DNA of 64,000 bases, from assembly GCF_042186555.1 (NCBI RefSeq), contig NC_133328.1, forward strand, positions 352,686,281 through 352,750,280, in the 5' to 3' direction. This DNA is from Aquarana catesbeiana (taxonomy: Eukaryota; Chordata; Amphibia; Anura; Ranidae). Shown in pieces: positions 1 through 10,449 of the stretch; the stretch's first letter is position 1, and every line of letters starts with the position of its first letter. The notes beneath the pieces were generated by a model that had not been told where the DNA came from, did not search any database, and worked only from the letters and a program-made list of their open reading frames with translations. The translations under genes were made by a program, and so were the position numbers.

Positions 1-509
1 ATATGAAACATTGCTTGGAAGTGGGGTACAATTGTCTGTTTTGGCAGAGTTCCAAGATGAAGAAATATTGTTTACCTTTGTCAAGCTTCAATACTTACCT
101 GTTTTGTACAAGCTTCACAGATGGAGTCACCCTTATAGTATACACTGCAGCACCTGTGTGGGGCCCCTAATAAAAAGGGTGTTCTTGTGTCCCACACTAG
201 TGCTCCAGCGTCCAGATGTGTAAACAGCTGCTGAGTGTCCTCTCCTTACACAGAATCTATTTTGCATTTCATTATAGTTACAAACCCATCTAGACACCAA
301 AATTATTTTAAGAGAAGTAAGCCAGAAAAAATGTATTGAAATGCATCTGGACAAAACGTGGTGTTTTATAGGCCGAACGAACAATGTTCCCTACGAACGA
401 ATAATGTGTCCATGAACATGAAAGTTGACATTTTTAACTGTACAACAGTAAAGAAAAGCACATGGAGCAGCATGAACGTAATAGAAAAAAGAATAGGAAC
501 ACAGGACAA
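1..509. other. No recognised gene; left flank of the Myb/MADF element
   Basis: I see no domain-bearing reading frame here. The stretch lies downstream of the minus-strand Myb-like gene. A short direct repeat (ACGAACGAACAATG and ACGAACGAATAATG) lies at about 373-406. If the gene pair to the right belongs to a DNA transposon, its transposase would have to lie left of position 1 or be missing, because nothing transposase-like is visible here. Confidence 0.4.
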
Positions 510-866
510 CTACCTACTTTTTTGAAGCACTCTTCTGATCCTTCTATACTGATCGTGCTCCCTTAATTTGAGGTCCGACCACCGCTTCCTCAGTTGATCC
601 TTGGATCGACATACCCCAAAATTATGATGCAGACTCTTCACAACTTTCGCCATGATCTTGGCCTTTCTCACATTTGGGTTGGGGTAAGGTCCATTCTATC
701 CGTCATAGTCGGCCCTCTTCAGTATGTCGACCATCTCCACCATCTCAACAAAGGCCATATTTGAGGCCTTAAATCTTCTCCGGGATCGTGACGTTTCTGG
801 CTCCGGGCTTTCCTCCTCCGCCTCCTCGTTGCTGTCATTAGCATGCACCTGTTGTGTCTGCGCCAT
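510..866 (-). pseudogene. Myb/SANT-like DNA-binding protein, Harbinger-type accessory gene, one internal stop
   Basis: Read on the minus strand from the ATG at 866-864 to the TAG at 512-510 (119 codons). An acidic head (ANDSNEEAEEESPEPE) precedes a basic RSRRR stretch and then a helical Myb/SANT-like region, with conserved tryptophan and basic residues near the end (LRKRWSDLKLREH). One in-frame TAG at about 696-698 splits it after KRADYDG; the same frame then continues with plausible protein (PYPNPNVRKAKIMAK) to the end. It is short for a Myb-like partner protein. It is divergent from the MADF gene at 1151, with about 285 bp between the two starts, the arrangement expected of a shared promoter region. 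Members of this family partner the PIF/Harbinger transposase in DNA binding and nuclear import. That role here is inferred from family and context only. Confidence 0.5.
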
Positions 867-956
867 GTGCTCTTCCCCACTGCACCGAATAAGAAGGGGC
901 GGAGAATAGACTAGAAAGAACGTCAGGGGCGGGCGGAGTTTCACGCATGTGCAGTG

Positions 957-964
957 TATATAAA
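957..964 (+). promoter_or_regulatory. TATA box for the MADF gene
   Basis: TATATAAA lies about 190 bp upstream of the MADF start codon, in a GC-richer stretch between the divergent Myb-like and MADF genes. A candidate 3' splice site (pyrimidine-rich, ending TGCAG at 1141-1145) just before the start suggests a 5' UTR intron. Confidence 0.45.
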
Positions 965-1150
965 GCGTAACACGCTTGCGTCGTACGTACGGTCTGTGAG
1001 TGGAGGAAGGAGTATAGGAAGTGCCGATCGTGATAACGAAGGTAGCATTTAAACTTGGGCCTATAGTGCTTATAGATTGAGGCCTATATTGGGACAAGAT
1101 TAGGAAACTTTAGCCTGACATTAGGGTTTGTCTTGTGTATTGCAGATAAA

Positions 1151-2392
1151 ATGGATGGCTTCACTGACCACAACTTCCTCCCCCTGTTCATAGACAAATA
1201 CAGGGAGCTGCCCTGTCTGTGGCAGGTCAAACACCCGCATTATAATCATAAACAAAAGAGGCAGGCAGCGCTGGAGAATCTGCTGGAGTTAGTGAAGCCA
1301 GTGGTCCCCACAGTAACCATCCCCTATTTAAAAGCCAAAATTGGTGGCCTGAGGAGCACTTATCTTAGGGAGCGCAAGAAGGTCCAGGATTCCCAGAAAT
1401 CCGGAGCTGCAGCAGATTATGTTTATGTTCCCAGGCTGTGGTACTATGAGAGACTTTGTTTTCTGTCAGACCAGACTGAAGTCAGGGAATCCCTCTCCAC
1501 TCTTCCTTCCACTCTTCCTTCCACGCTATCTTCCACCCCAGCTGAGGCTTCCGATGTCCAACCTGGGACTTCCAGCCAGGAAGAAGTGGAGGAGCCCAGC
1601 TGGAATCAGGTATAGCATTGATCTACAGATTTCTGGTCAATAAATAAATTATGTTTACTATATGTTTTTGTTGATCACTAATTGCTGATTTAATAAAGTG
1701 TTTTACATATCAATAGACAGTAGTGGGCAAAAATAATTGAAACAAGAATGAAAAATGCGGGGCTCAGAATAATAGTCTGTTATATTTGTTAAAATTCAAT
1801 TTGCAACAGTCATGAGATGAAAATTGTGTAGGTTGATGAAGAAAAAAATAAAACTATGTCCCTTTTTCATACACAGGAAGAATTCAGCCAGGAGGAGGCT
1901 GTGGAATGTGGCACACAGGAGGAGGCTGTGGAATGTGGCACACAGGAGGTGGTGGGGGTTAGTGGCAGCCATGAGGTGGTGGGGATAAGTGGCAGCCAGG
2001 GGAAGGCAGGGCCCAGTAAGAGCCTGACAGAATCGCAGGTCCCTCCCCTCCACCTTCCAAACAAAAGACCCAAGAAGGGGAGTAACATGCAGGACTCAGC
2101 ACTCAGGCTGATTCAGGAGGCTTCTGTGTCCCTGAGAGCCACCCCCACTCCTGAAGAGGCCTTTGCCTGCATGGCTGCCACCAAACTGCAGGGCATGCAG
2201 GAGGGCCAACACCTCATGTGTGAGGAACTTATTTATCAAACATTAAATAAGGGTTTGAGGGGCGAAACCACACCCAATACCCACCTGAGTGAGTTGCATC
2301 CTCCTCCTCCTTCTCCTCCTCCTCCTCCTGCCACAACTCCAGGACCACAGACACAGCATGGAAGGAAGCATGGAAGGAAGACCAGAGAGTGA
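1151..2392 (+). CDS. MADF-domain protein, two coding exons (1151-1609 and 1877-2392)
   Basis: Exon 1 starts at ATG 1151 (MDGFTDHNF) and holds a MADF (Myb/SANT-like) DNA-binding domain at about residues 8-100. Hallmarks are FIDKYRELPCLW near the start, YLKAKIGGLRSTYLRERKKV in the middle and the closing aromatic helix RLWYYERLCFL. A Ser/Thr/Pro-rich linker follows. The exon ends in CAG|GTATAG at 1609/1610, and the next exon begins after a pyrimidine-rich ACACAG at 1876. Both junctions are phase 0, giving about 324 residues without a stop. Exon 2 has a repeated acidic motif (QEEAVECGT twice), a basic patch (NKRPKKG), a helical segment and a proline run. MADF proteins partner PIF/Harbinger transposases or act as transcription factors. 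The last ~12 residues are encoded on the inverted duplication at 2355-2451, so the true C-terminus is uncertain. It could be a transposon gene or a domesticated descendant. Confidence 0.5.
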
Positions 2393-2451
2393 TGACCTGG
2401 GTTCAGTCTGGTCTGACAAAAGATGCAGGCTCTTGTATGACCACAGCCTGG
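2355..2451 (-). repeat. Inverted partial copy of the MADF exon-1 end
   Basis: Read on the minus strand, 2451-2355 matches plus-strand 1431-1527 at roughly three quarters of positions by eye, including a 15-base identical core (TGTCAGACCAGACTG). The minus-strand translation gives SDQTEPRSSLS, against SDQTEVRESLS in exon 1. The copy overlaps the end of exon 2, so the C-terminal HGRKHGRKTRE of the MADF protein is antisense reading of the copy. Confidence 0.6.
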
Positions 2452-2639
2452 GGACAGATATGTCATCTGCTGCTGTTCCTGATCTCTTTGACTTCTGAAC
2501 CAGATTGTACTCCCTTAGATATGGACCAATTTTGCCAGGAAATAATTGATGTGTGCCCTGGGGGCCAAAGGCTTCGCCAATTTCTGCTGTCTCTCCAGCG
2601 TTGCCTCCCTCTTTCTTTGGTTATGAGCCCTTAATACAT

Positions 2640-3110
2640 TTTTGGTTTGTTTTATTATACTCGCCTATGTGTGTTTTCCTTCAAAAAGGACAGTTTGTTT
2701 GTGAGGAGGCAGGTACATTTCAAAAATGCAATGTCAAATTAACAAGAGACACCAACACCAAGCCACCTCCTTGAGATTCAATAATACAAGATAATAATGG
2801 TGTTGTGGTAACTTGACACACAAAACACACACCAAACTATTCTGGAGTAAAAAAAAAAAAAAAAAAAGAAAAAGAAAACAAAAGATCAGGCTTTAAACAA
2901 ATCCAAAATAAACATATTTAATATAAAAACATCCAAATTTTTTTTTTTCGGTAGATATGACAAATAAAAATATTATATTGATGAAATCACAAGAAATAAT
3001 AAAGAAAGAAGTTTGTGAGAACTCTGTGTGAATATGAGCAGCAAAACAACTTCATTCTTCTATCATTATAAAGAAGAACAGAGTGCGCTGCATTAAACAT
3101 TTTAAAACAT
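2640..3110. other. AT-rich spacer, no gene
   Basis: 3' region of the MADF gene followed by A-rich and T-rich tracts (A19 at about 2850-2868). No coding signal is seen. Confidence 0.5.
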
Positions 3111-3119
3111 TGCAGCGTG

Positions 3120-3398
3120 ACGAAAGTGCTATATTCATTCCAAACGCTAATTTTACCAGACCGAGCAGTTCTGTCTCGGAATTTATTCTGAGCATGCGTG
3201 GCACTTTGTGCATCGGAATTGTCCACACAAGGTCGGAATTGACGCGCTTGGATTTTAGCCTGCTCTCAAACTTTGTGTGTCGAAAATCAGATGGAAAAAG
3301 TTCGATGGAGCCCACGCACGGTCGGAATTTCCAACAACAAGCTCTGATCGCACATTTTCTGTCGGAAAATCCGACCATGTGTACAGGGCATAACCCTA
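3120..3398 (+). mobile_element. Terminal region of a DNA transposon, same family as the MITE at 50744-52160
   Basis: The segment contains GAGCATGCGTGGCA, TCGGAATTG, TGGAGCCCACGCACGGTCGG and a terminal TGTCGGAAAATCCGACCATG. These occur colinearly at 51930-52150. It follows directly on the Myb/MADF gene pair, so it may be that element's right end, with the short copies being internal-deletion derivatives. The left end is not visible in the window. Confidence 0.5.
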
Positions 3399-3466
3399 AT
3401 TATATCAAGCCCATACTGACAGAGTGCACCCAAGACTATCATTTCCAGCCAATAAGAAGGCTTATA

Positions 3467-3726
3467 GGGGTTGATTTACTAAAGGCAAATAGTCTGTGCA
3501 CTTTGCAAAGTGCCATTGCACTCTGCAAGTGCAGTTGCTCTAGAACTTAGTAAATGTGCAAAATCTCTGCTGACTTCCATCATCCAATCATATGCAAGCA
3601 AAAATGCATTTTTTTTTTAATTTTCCTTGCACGTGATTGGGTATTCTTTGCAAAGTGAAATTTACCTCATTTACTAAGCTCTGGAGCAACTGTGCACAAT
3701 CTATTTTTCTTTAGTAAATCAACCCC
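3467..3726. mobile_element. 260-bp MITE with 18-bp perfect TIRs
   Basis: It begins GGGGTTGATTTACTAAAG and ends with its exact reverse complement. The inner sequence is also partly self-complementary around TTGCAAAGTG motifs. The flanks share only ATA, so the target-site duplication and superfamily are unresolved. A degraded relative with the end TTTTAGTAAATCAAC lies at about 41450-41594. Confidence 0.8.
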
Positions 3727-4232
3727 ATAGAGTCTGCAGTGTTGGAACAGAGGGAAGGTAAGAAACACATGCTACTAGAGAGGTGAGTATAATTGCTATT
3801 CTTTTGTAGGAACCTTTAATCTGGATTTATTTTAAACTTGAGGGTTGCTTTCAAGGACAACTGTTGTAAGGAAATATAGAGGCTGCTCTTGTCAATCTCT
3901 CCCTCTAAAATATTAGTTTACTTACTTTCTAATCGGCATGCCTGTTCTAGGTAAATTACACAGTATGTATTGAAGCCAGAGAATCCATGCAATTAGTATT
4001 CTCAGAAGGAGATTAGAAACAGCAGCCCCCATATTTCTCTCACAACAGGTTTTAAAGGCTACCTATATTAGTTTTAAAAATTGGATCATATTTTAATGTA
4101 TACATTTTAAAACTTATGTTGCATGTTTTATTTTATTATTTGTATACAATTTTTATTTTACAAATAAGCATGTACAGCTTAATTCTAATCAGATATTGCA
4201 AAAAGAACAACAAATCTAGGTATACATTTATT
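3727..4232. other. No recognised feature
   Basis: AT-rich single-copy-looking sequence with no coding frame or repeat ends that I can see. Confidence 0.4.
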
Positions 4233-5189
4233 TTAACCACTTCCCGACCGGCGCACGCCGATGTACATCGGCAGAATGGCACGGCTGGGCAAATGGGTAT
4301 ACCTGTAAGCCCCATTTGAATTCCCCGTCATGCCATTGTGTGCGTGCCGCTGGCCGGGAGCTCCGTGAGTTGGGTCGCGGGTGCCGCGGACTCGATCGCC
4401 GCAGGGATACCCACGATCGCCTCACGGAGAGGACGAACGGGGAGATGCTGATGTAAACAAGCATCTCCCCATTCTGCCTAGTGACAGGCTCACTGATCTC
4501 TGCTCCCTATCATCGGGAGCAGAGATCAGTGACATACCCCAGCTAGCCCATCCCCCTACAGTTAGGAATCACTACCTAGTACTGACTTAACCCCTCCCCT
4601 CCCCCTAGTGGTTAACCCCTTCAGTGCCAGTGTCATTTACACATGAATCAGTGCATTTTTATAGCACCGATTGCTGTATAAATGACAATGGTCCCAAAAA
4701 TGTGTGAAAAATGTCCGATGTGTCTGCCATAATGTGGCAGTCACAATAAAAATTGCTGATCACCGCCATTACTAGTAAAAAAAAAAATTATTAATAAAAA
4801 TGCCATAAAACTATCCCCTATTTTGTAAATGCTATAACTTTTGCGCAAACCAATCAATAATCGCTTATTGCGATTTTTTTACCAAAAATATGTAGAAGAA
4901 TACGTATCGGCCTAAACTGAGGAAAAAAAATTTTTTTTAATTATTTTTTGGGGATATTTTTTTCTAAATTGTCGCTATTTTTTTGTTTATAGCGCAAAAA
5001 ATAAAAACCGCAAAGGTGATAAAATACCACCAAAAGAAAGCTCTATTTGTGGGAAAAAAAGGACGCCAATTTTGTTTGAGAGCCACGTCGCACGACCGTG
5101 CAATTGTCAGTTAAAGCGACGCAGTGCTGAATTGAAAAAGGTGCTCTGGTCAGGAAGGGGGTAAATTATTCCGGGGCTGAAGCTGTTAA
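4233..5189 (+). mobile_element. TTAA-type non-autonomous DNA transposon (piggyBac-like ends)
   Basis: It begins TTAACCACTTCCCGACC and ends GGGGCTGAAGCTGTTAA, giving TTAA at both edges and an imperfect CCACTTC/GAAGCTG inverted repeat. Inside are short hairpins (GCCGATGTACATCGGC; GATCTCTGCTCCC with its complement) and AT-rich tracts, and no protein. Its right portion (ACCACCAAAAGAAAGCTCT) recurs at 27583-27600 and, reversed, at 6268-6286 and near 53560-53590. Assignment to a piggyBac-type mover rests on TTAA target specificity, supported by the empty-site reading at 26500/27741. Confidence 0.7.
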
Positions 5190-6120
5190 AAGATTAGTAA
5201 ATACATTTTAAATGCAGTCAGTGTAAATACCTGAATTTCTTAAAATCAACTTTTTCTAACCCCCCTTACAGCAGCATGCAGACTGAAAAAGGAATTGGAA
5301 GTACTTGGGGTCAAGCAGGTGTTCAGCATTCACATACATTGGCATGAAACGTGGTGACAGTAAGAGAGAGCAGAGAGAAAACATATCAGTCAGTTGTTAC
5401 TTCTTTGCTGTATGATCACAGACCTAGAGCAAAGAGTGCTGAAGCTGTGTTGCTTAAAATGATTGTAAACAACCACCTTGTAAAACAACCCATTCCGTTT
5501 AAAATAGAAATGAAAGGCAAAACATTTTGTATAGATATAAAAAAACATTATAAATACTTTTTTTCTTTTTTTATAAGTGATCACATTTCCTCTGTTGTGC
5601 TGCATAAGAGCCGGGGGGGGGGGGGGGGGAGAAGCAGCAGCACACTGAGCTTCCCAGTGAATGGTTGTGCAGCAAGGGGGGGTGTCAGGACAAGTCTGAT
5701 CATTAGAGGAGATTACACTGAGTTCCCAACATAGCTAGAGAACTGACCACAGTGTGCTCTCCTGCTTAGTGTGTTGTCAGTTTGTAATAGGAAAGCAAAG
5801 CAGAGGGACTGGCAGGAACACCAGGGACTTCACACAAAGGAAGCAATACAAAGCAAGCAGAATACTTTCTCATACAAGTACATGGTACAGCAGGCACAGA
5901 TCAGGAATATGAAATTTTGGGGTAACAAATGCTTTAAGTGGAGCAGAAAGGTAAGATCCACAACTGTGCTGTATATTCTGGCAGACTGTGTTAATCTCAG
6001 GACTGGTTGAATATAAATACAAATATTTTCGCCGGAGATTCAGCTCCCATATGTGTATATTAACTGTATATTCAGCTGTTTGCCTGGAGTTCAGTTGTAA
6101 TAAAGAGTTCACTGAGGATT
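5190..6120. other. Spacer between two inverted TTAA elements; contains a G17 run
   Basis: No protein domain is recognised. A run of 17 G lies at 5613-5629. The piece GCAGCAGCACACTGAGCTTC and its surroundings look like low-grade repeat, but I cannot assign a family. Confidence 0.35.
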
Positions 6121-6121
6121 G

Positions 6122-7055
6122 AGTAGCCGCTTCAGCCCCGGAAGATTTTACCTCCTTCCTGACCAGAGCACTTTTTGTGATTCGGCACTGCGTCGCTTTA
6201 ACTGACAATTGCGCAGTCGTGTGACGTTGTTCAAAAATAGAATTGACATCCTTTTTTACCACAAATAGAGCTTTCTTTTGGTGGTATTTGATCGTCTCTG
6301 TGGATTTTATTTTTTGCGCTATAAACAAAAAAGAGAGACAATTTTGAAAAAAAAACACAATATATTGTACTTTTTGCTATAATAAATATCCCTTTTTTTC
6401 AAAAAAGCTATTTTTTTCTCAGTTTAGGCCGATATGTTTTCGTCTTTTTTTTGGCAAAAAAAAAAAAAATCGCAATAGTGTATATTGATTGGTTTGTGCA
6501 AGAGTTATAGCTTCTACAAAAACAGGGGATATTTTTATAGCATTTTTATTATTATTTTTTTTTACTAGTAAAGGCAGCACTCTGCGATTTTTTATCATGA
6601 CTGCAACATTATGGCGGACCCATTGGACAATTTTGACACATTTTTGGGACCATTGGCATTAATACAGAGATCAGTGCATTGATTACTGTAAAAATGTCAC
6701 TTGCAATGAAGGGGTTAACACTAGGGGGCGATCAAGGGGTTAATTGTGTTCCCTAATGTGTGTTCTAACTGAAGGAGGAGGGGAATGACTAGGGGAGATG
6801 ACAGATCGCTGTTCATACTCTGTATGAACAACGATCTGTCACTTCTCTCCTCAGAGAACCGGAAACCGTGCGTTTACACACAGAGATCCCGGTTCTCGCC
6901 GTGTTTCGAGCAACCGCGGGAGCCCGGTGGTCATCGAGATGGCGCACGTGCACCCCTAGTGGTCGCCTTAGGAACCGACATAACATAACGGCGATTCGCC
7001 TGCCTGTGCCTATCTGCCGCAGTACAACTGCGGCGGCTGGTCGGCAAGCAGATAG
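6122..7055 (-). mobile_element. TTAA-type element, reverse orientation copy
   Basis: Starts with GCTTCAGCCCCGGAAGATTTTACC, the reverse complement of the 5189 end of the copy at 4233. It runs through AAAGAGCACTTTTTGTGATTCGG-like sequence and the reversed CTTTCTTTTGGTGG motif to a final hairpin CTGCCGCAGTACAACTGCGGC and GGTCGGCAAGC. The outer TTAA is not preserved (TTGA on the left). No ORF. It forms a widely spaced inverted pair with the copy at 4233-5189. Confidence 0.65.
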
Positions 7056-8129
7056 TATAGGTTTTCTAAAGACAAAGCATGGCAGAGTGTAACATACCTG
7101 ATAGTGGAGCCAGAAGCGGTGAGGAAGGCCTCTCTTACAGCCCTGGCTCAGGAGTCCCTGGTAAGGTGACAGGAAATGCCAGAGCACAGAGTGGCAAAAG
7201 TGCCTGGTAAGTCTTGCTGGCTGGTGCTGGTGTGCATCAAGAGCACAGAAACAGCAGGTCTGGACACACTGGTGAAAGGACTGGAGCCAGTGAAGAGCAC
7301 AGGACAGCTGGGGAAAATGCGAATCAAGCACAAAACATGGTCAGACAGTCAGAGTCAACAACTAGCAAGCAGATCAGGTTCAAGCAGCAGGCAGGTGAGT
7401 AATCCAGAGTCAAGCCAAGTTGGTAACAGCAGACAGAATCAGCAGAAGAAGCAGGCAGAAATATAATCCAGAGACAAGACAGGGGTCGATACAGGTGGTG
7501 TTCAAAGCAGAGTCAGACACATACCAGGTCAGTAATAGAAGATCAAACAGTTACTGGTATCAGGAACACACGAACATAGTAGACCAAATGGTATTGACAG
7601 ACTGCTACAGTGCAGTGAAAATAGCTCTTCTGGTGCCAATGCACATGTGCACTCACGACCCTGCATGCGCATATGCTCGCACTCATGCACATGCATGCAC
7701 ACCCACAATCCAGCAATGGGCAGAGTTCCTTAGGTCTGTGCGCCTGTGCATGAATGTTCCCTTCCTGACACAGAGGTGTTTTTATCATCAGACTTTATCT
7801 TTCCCATGGAAACTACTGTATGCAGGTCCCATCTAAACAGAGGAGGGAGAGAGAGGATAGGTCACTTTGACTCAGTGATTTATACATTTACATTTTATTT
7901 TGTGCATCTTACCTCAGGAATACCATAAAGACAGACAGGAACATTTGAAAACAAAAATGATAGCTGTAAAGTATAAAATACTTAGTGGTCATAAAGTTAT
8001 CAAAATACTTCTCATAAATGTCAGCTTCCAGCATTGCTCTGTTAAAATAGCCTTTACCTTCTGAAGTGGAATTGCTGTAGATTACTGGCTGTACATTTAT
8101 AAAACCAGTGAATTTTTATATGTGCAGAT
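7056..8129. other. No gene; degenerate CAGG/AGTCAG-rich sequence
   Basis: A stretch rich in CAGGTCAG, GAGCACAG and AGACAG motifs at 7080-7560 resembles, loosely, 38780-39040 and 41200-41400. It may be an old shared repeat. An alternating purine-pyrimidine patch (GCACATGCATGCACAC-like) sits at 7640-7705. No coding signal. Confidence 0.3.
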
Positions 8130-8760
8130 TAGGGATGAGGTTCAAGTTCGACCAATATTAAATTCAACCAAATTCTGAATTTTCATTTGGCAAGAGCATG
8201 AAAACTGACTCAAAATGACTTGTAGGTCACTTTAAACTGTAACCAGGTGTAATACAATAAAGTGTTGTGAACAATATCCCAGCCCTTTTACTATTGAAGT
8301 CAGCTCTCCCAGCAGACTTTTATCAATGTACATTGGCATTAGTAAGTGAAAGCTGACAGTGTTTGCAGGGAGAGATAGATAGTGCCATTGTACTGTGCTA
8401 GCAGTATACCCAGTGCTATACAATGCTATATCTAGTGCTGTAATTTGGAGGGGGGTAGAGGGAGTGAAGTGTTACATCAAATGAATTTACTGTAAACAGA
8501 GCCAACAACCATTCAAGCATTTTAAGACTACATTTTTCATTTGTGTGTCAATGACACATTTGTCCTTTTTTAAGTTCAAAATAAATAATGTTTTGTTGTG
8601 GTTATACAGTTTAAGGATTGGTGTTTGGGGTTTAGACCCCTTCCCAGTAAACCATCTTGTCCTCATGTTGATGGGGAGGCCTCTACCTCACAGCCCTGTC
8701 CCAGTTTGTTTGTGGGTCTGTGGGGCATAAATAGTGACCCCCCCTATATATATGGGTAAG
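8130..8760. mobile_element. Old, degraded hAT-like element
   Basis: Begins TAGGGATGAGGTTCAAGTTCGA, close to the left end of the palindromic element at 28407 (TAGGGATGAGCTTCGAGTTC). At 8650-8720 it contains a decayed CATCTTGTCCTCATGTTGATGG module, which is also in the arms of that element. The right end is not identifiable. Confidence 0.45.
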
Positions 8761-10400
8761 TGGTACATAATACTAAAAAAGCATATAGTAAATAAAGACA
8801 GTGACAAAATAAAAAAAATGTCCCTTGATGCATTGTCTATCATATTGTCCCATGATGTAGATACATATCAATCATGATGAATGACATCCGCCGACCTTCT
8901 GAAAGTAAAAAACTATTGGCCATGGACACGATCTACTCCCAACAACTGCTTGCTGCAAGTAACAGTTCCTGTTCCCTGCCACAGAATTCCAACTCGTCCC
9001 AAGAACACTGAAGAATATAGACATGGATGACCTCACACCCAATTATAAAAATGTAATTTCTTTATTTAGACAAGTTAAAATCTTGACAGCACATAGCATA
9101 CCACACAGGGATGTGTGGTCATCCACCTCTATCTTCTTCAGGGATTCCCATGATATTATTGACAAATATGGTACATTTTGTCTGTTTAGAGTTTCAGTAA
9201 GCAGCCAAACTTAATGGGTGTCTGTTTAGCCACTTCAGGCTGTAATTTAATCTAGTGTTCATATGGCTGACATTCAGTGGCAACTCAACCTTTCTGTAAA
9301 TATCCTGATATGTGCTACACCCACTCATTGGAAATGAAACATGGCTATCCTGAAAAGGTTGCATCAGTGTTCCTTAAATGAGTGTTTGTGCCTCTGCCTC
9401 TGGAAATGTGGGGTGGATGGGATCATTTATGTTCCAGTGGGGTCCAAAAGGACCCCAGAATTTCAAACGTCAAGGGGAGAGACCATTACTTGTTGGACAC
9501 CATTTTTTTATACACGTTATAAGATAATGGAAGAGCTCTTCCTGTTATCACAGAAGGATGAAAATGAAAACTGTATGTGCTGCAAAGGAACCTTTAATGC
9601 CCTTTCCAGAGACTGAAAATCCCTTTTCATGATCAATGTGGCTGCTATCCTCCTGTTGTTGAAAGGAGGAACAGAGGAGGCGGTGGCTGTCTAAGAGAGG
9701 CTTTCAAATCCTGCTTTAGTACCCAGTGCCCAGGGATGTCTGCTGCCTGAAGTTAAAGTTGTGTCTGAATCACACAGTGAATCAGTATATGGGTCAAGGA
9801 AAGAAGGTAACATCCTTAGAACAGGTGATCCCTTGACTCTAAAGAGGATGGACTACTAGCCAGAGCTTCCCCGATATGCAATAGAACTGCTGGGTTGCCC
9901 TGCAGCAAGTGTGCTTTCAGAACATGCATTTGGTGTAGCGGGTAGTTTTGTGGCAAAATAATCCACTTATTCACAGACACAGTTGACTGACTTTGGAGAA
10001 AGAACCATTCCTAGTTCAGCAATACATACCAAGTCCCTGCTGTTGATGCTTGCCAACAGTTACATTTTGGTTTTGATTCTAGCCCGCCAGTGCAGACCTG
10101 TAGCAAATACCCCTCCTGCCAGCAATACTATATCCTGCCACCAAGACCATATCCTGCCATCATTAACACCTTTTGTATTGCTACTGGCCTGACCTTCTTT
10201 TGCTACCACTGTAGGCCTGCAAGCATTGCCATTTCATCATGCTCCAACAGCTGCATTCTGTTGCTATCGCACTTTCAACGCTCTACCCTAAATGTCTGAG
10301 CAGTTGTTTTCAAGTTGTAATGTTTTTTTTTGTAAGGTCAAGCCTGTATTCCACCTAAATTGTAAACCTGATGGCAGGCCTGGAAGAATGCATGTGAAGA
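8761..10400. other. No recognised gene
   Basis: The longest frame (9341-9616, plus) matches no family I know and has no supporting context. TTCTTCAGGGATTCC at about 9130 resembles the 3' parts of Penelope-like elements but is too short to call. Confidence 0.35.
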
Positions 10401-10449
10401 AGCTGTGGAGTGAAGGCTGTGGAATTATTTTTGAACCAACACTATCCCA

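Noticed and set aside
3467..3726. Harbinger assignment of the GGGGTTGATTTACTAAAG MITE
   Set aside because: Flanks share only ATA, not a TTA or TAA duplication, so the superfamily stays open.
5351..5734. 127-codon plus-strand frame near the G17 run
   Set aside because: It includes a homopolymer-derived GGGGG stretch, has no domain, and lies in repeat-like sequence.
8236..8260. tRNA-derived SINE signals (box A/B) anywhere in the window
   Set aside because: I looked for GGTTCGAAT-type B boxes. The few GTTCGA strings belong to hAT-like element ends and lack an A box or tRNA-like fold.
9341..9616. 91-codon frame as a host exon
   Set aside because: No similarity to any family I know, no splice sites, and low-complexity Leu/Cys content.
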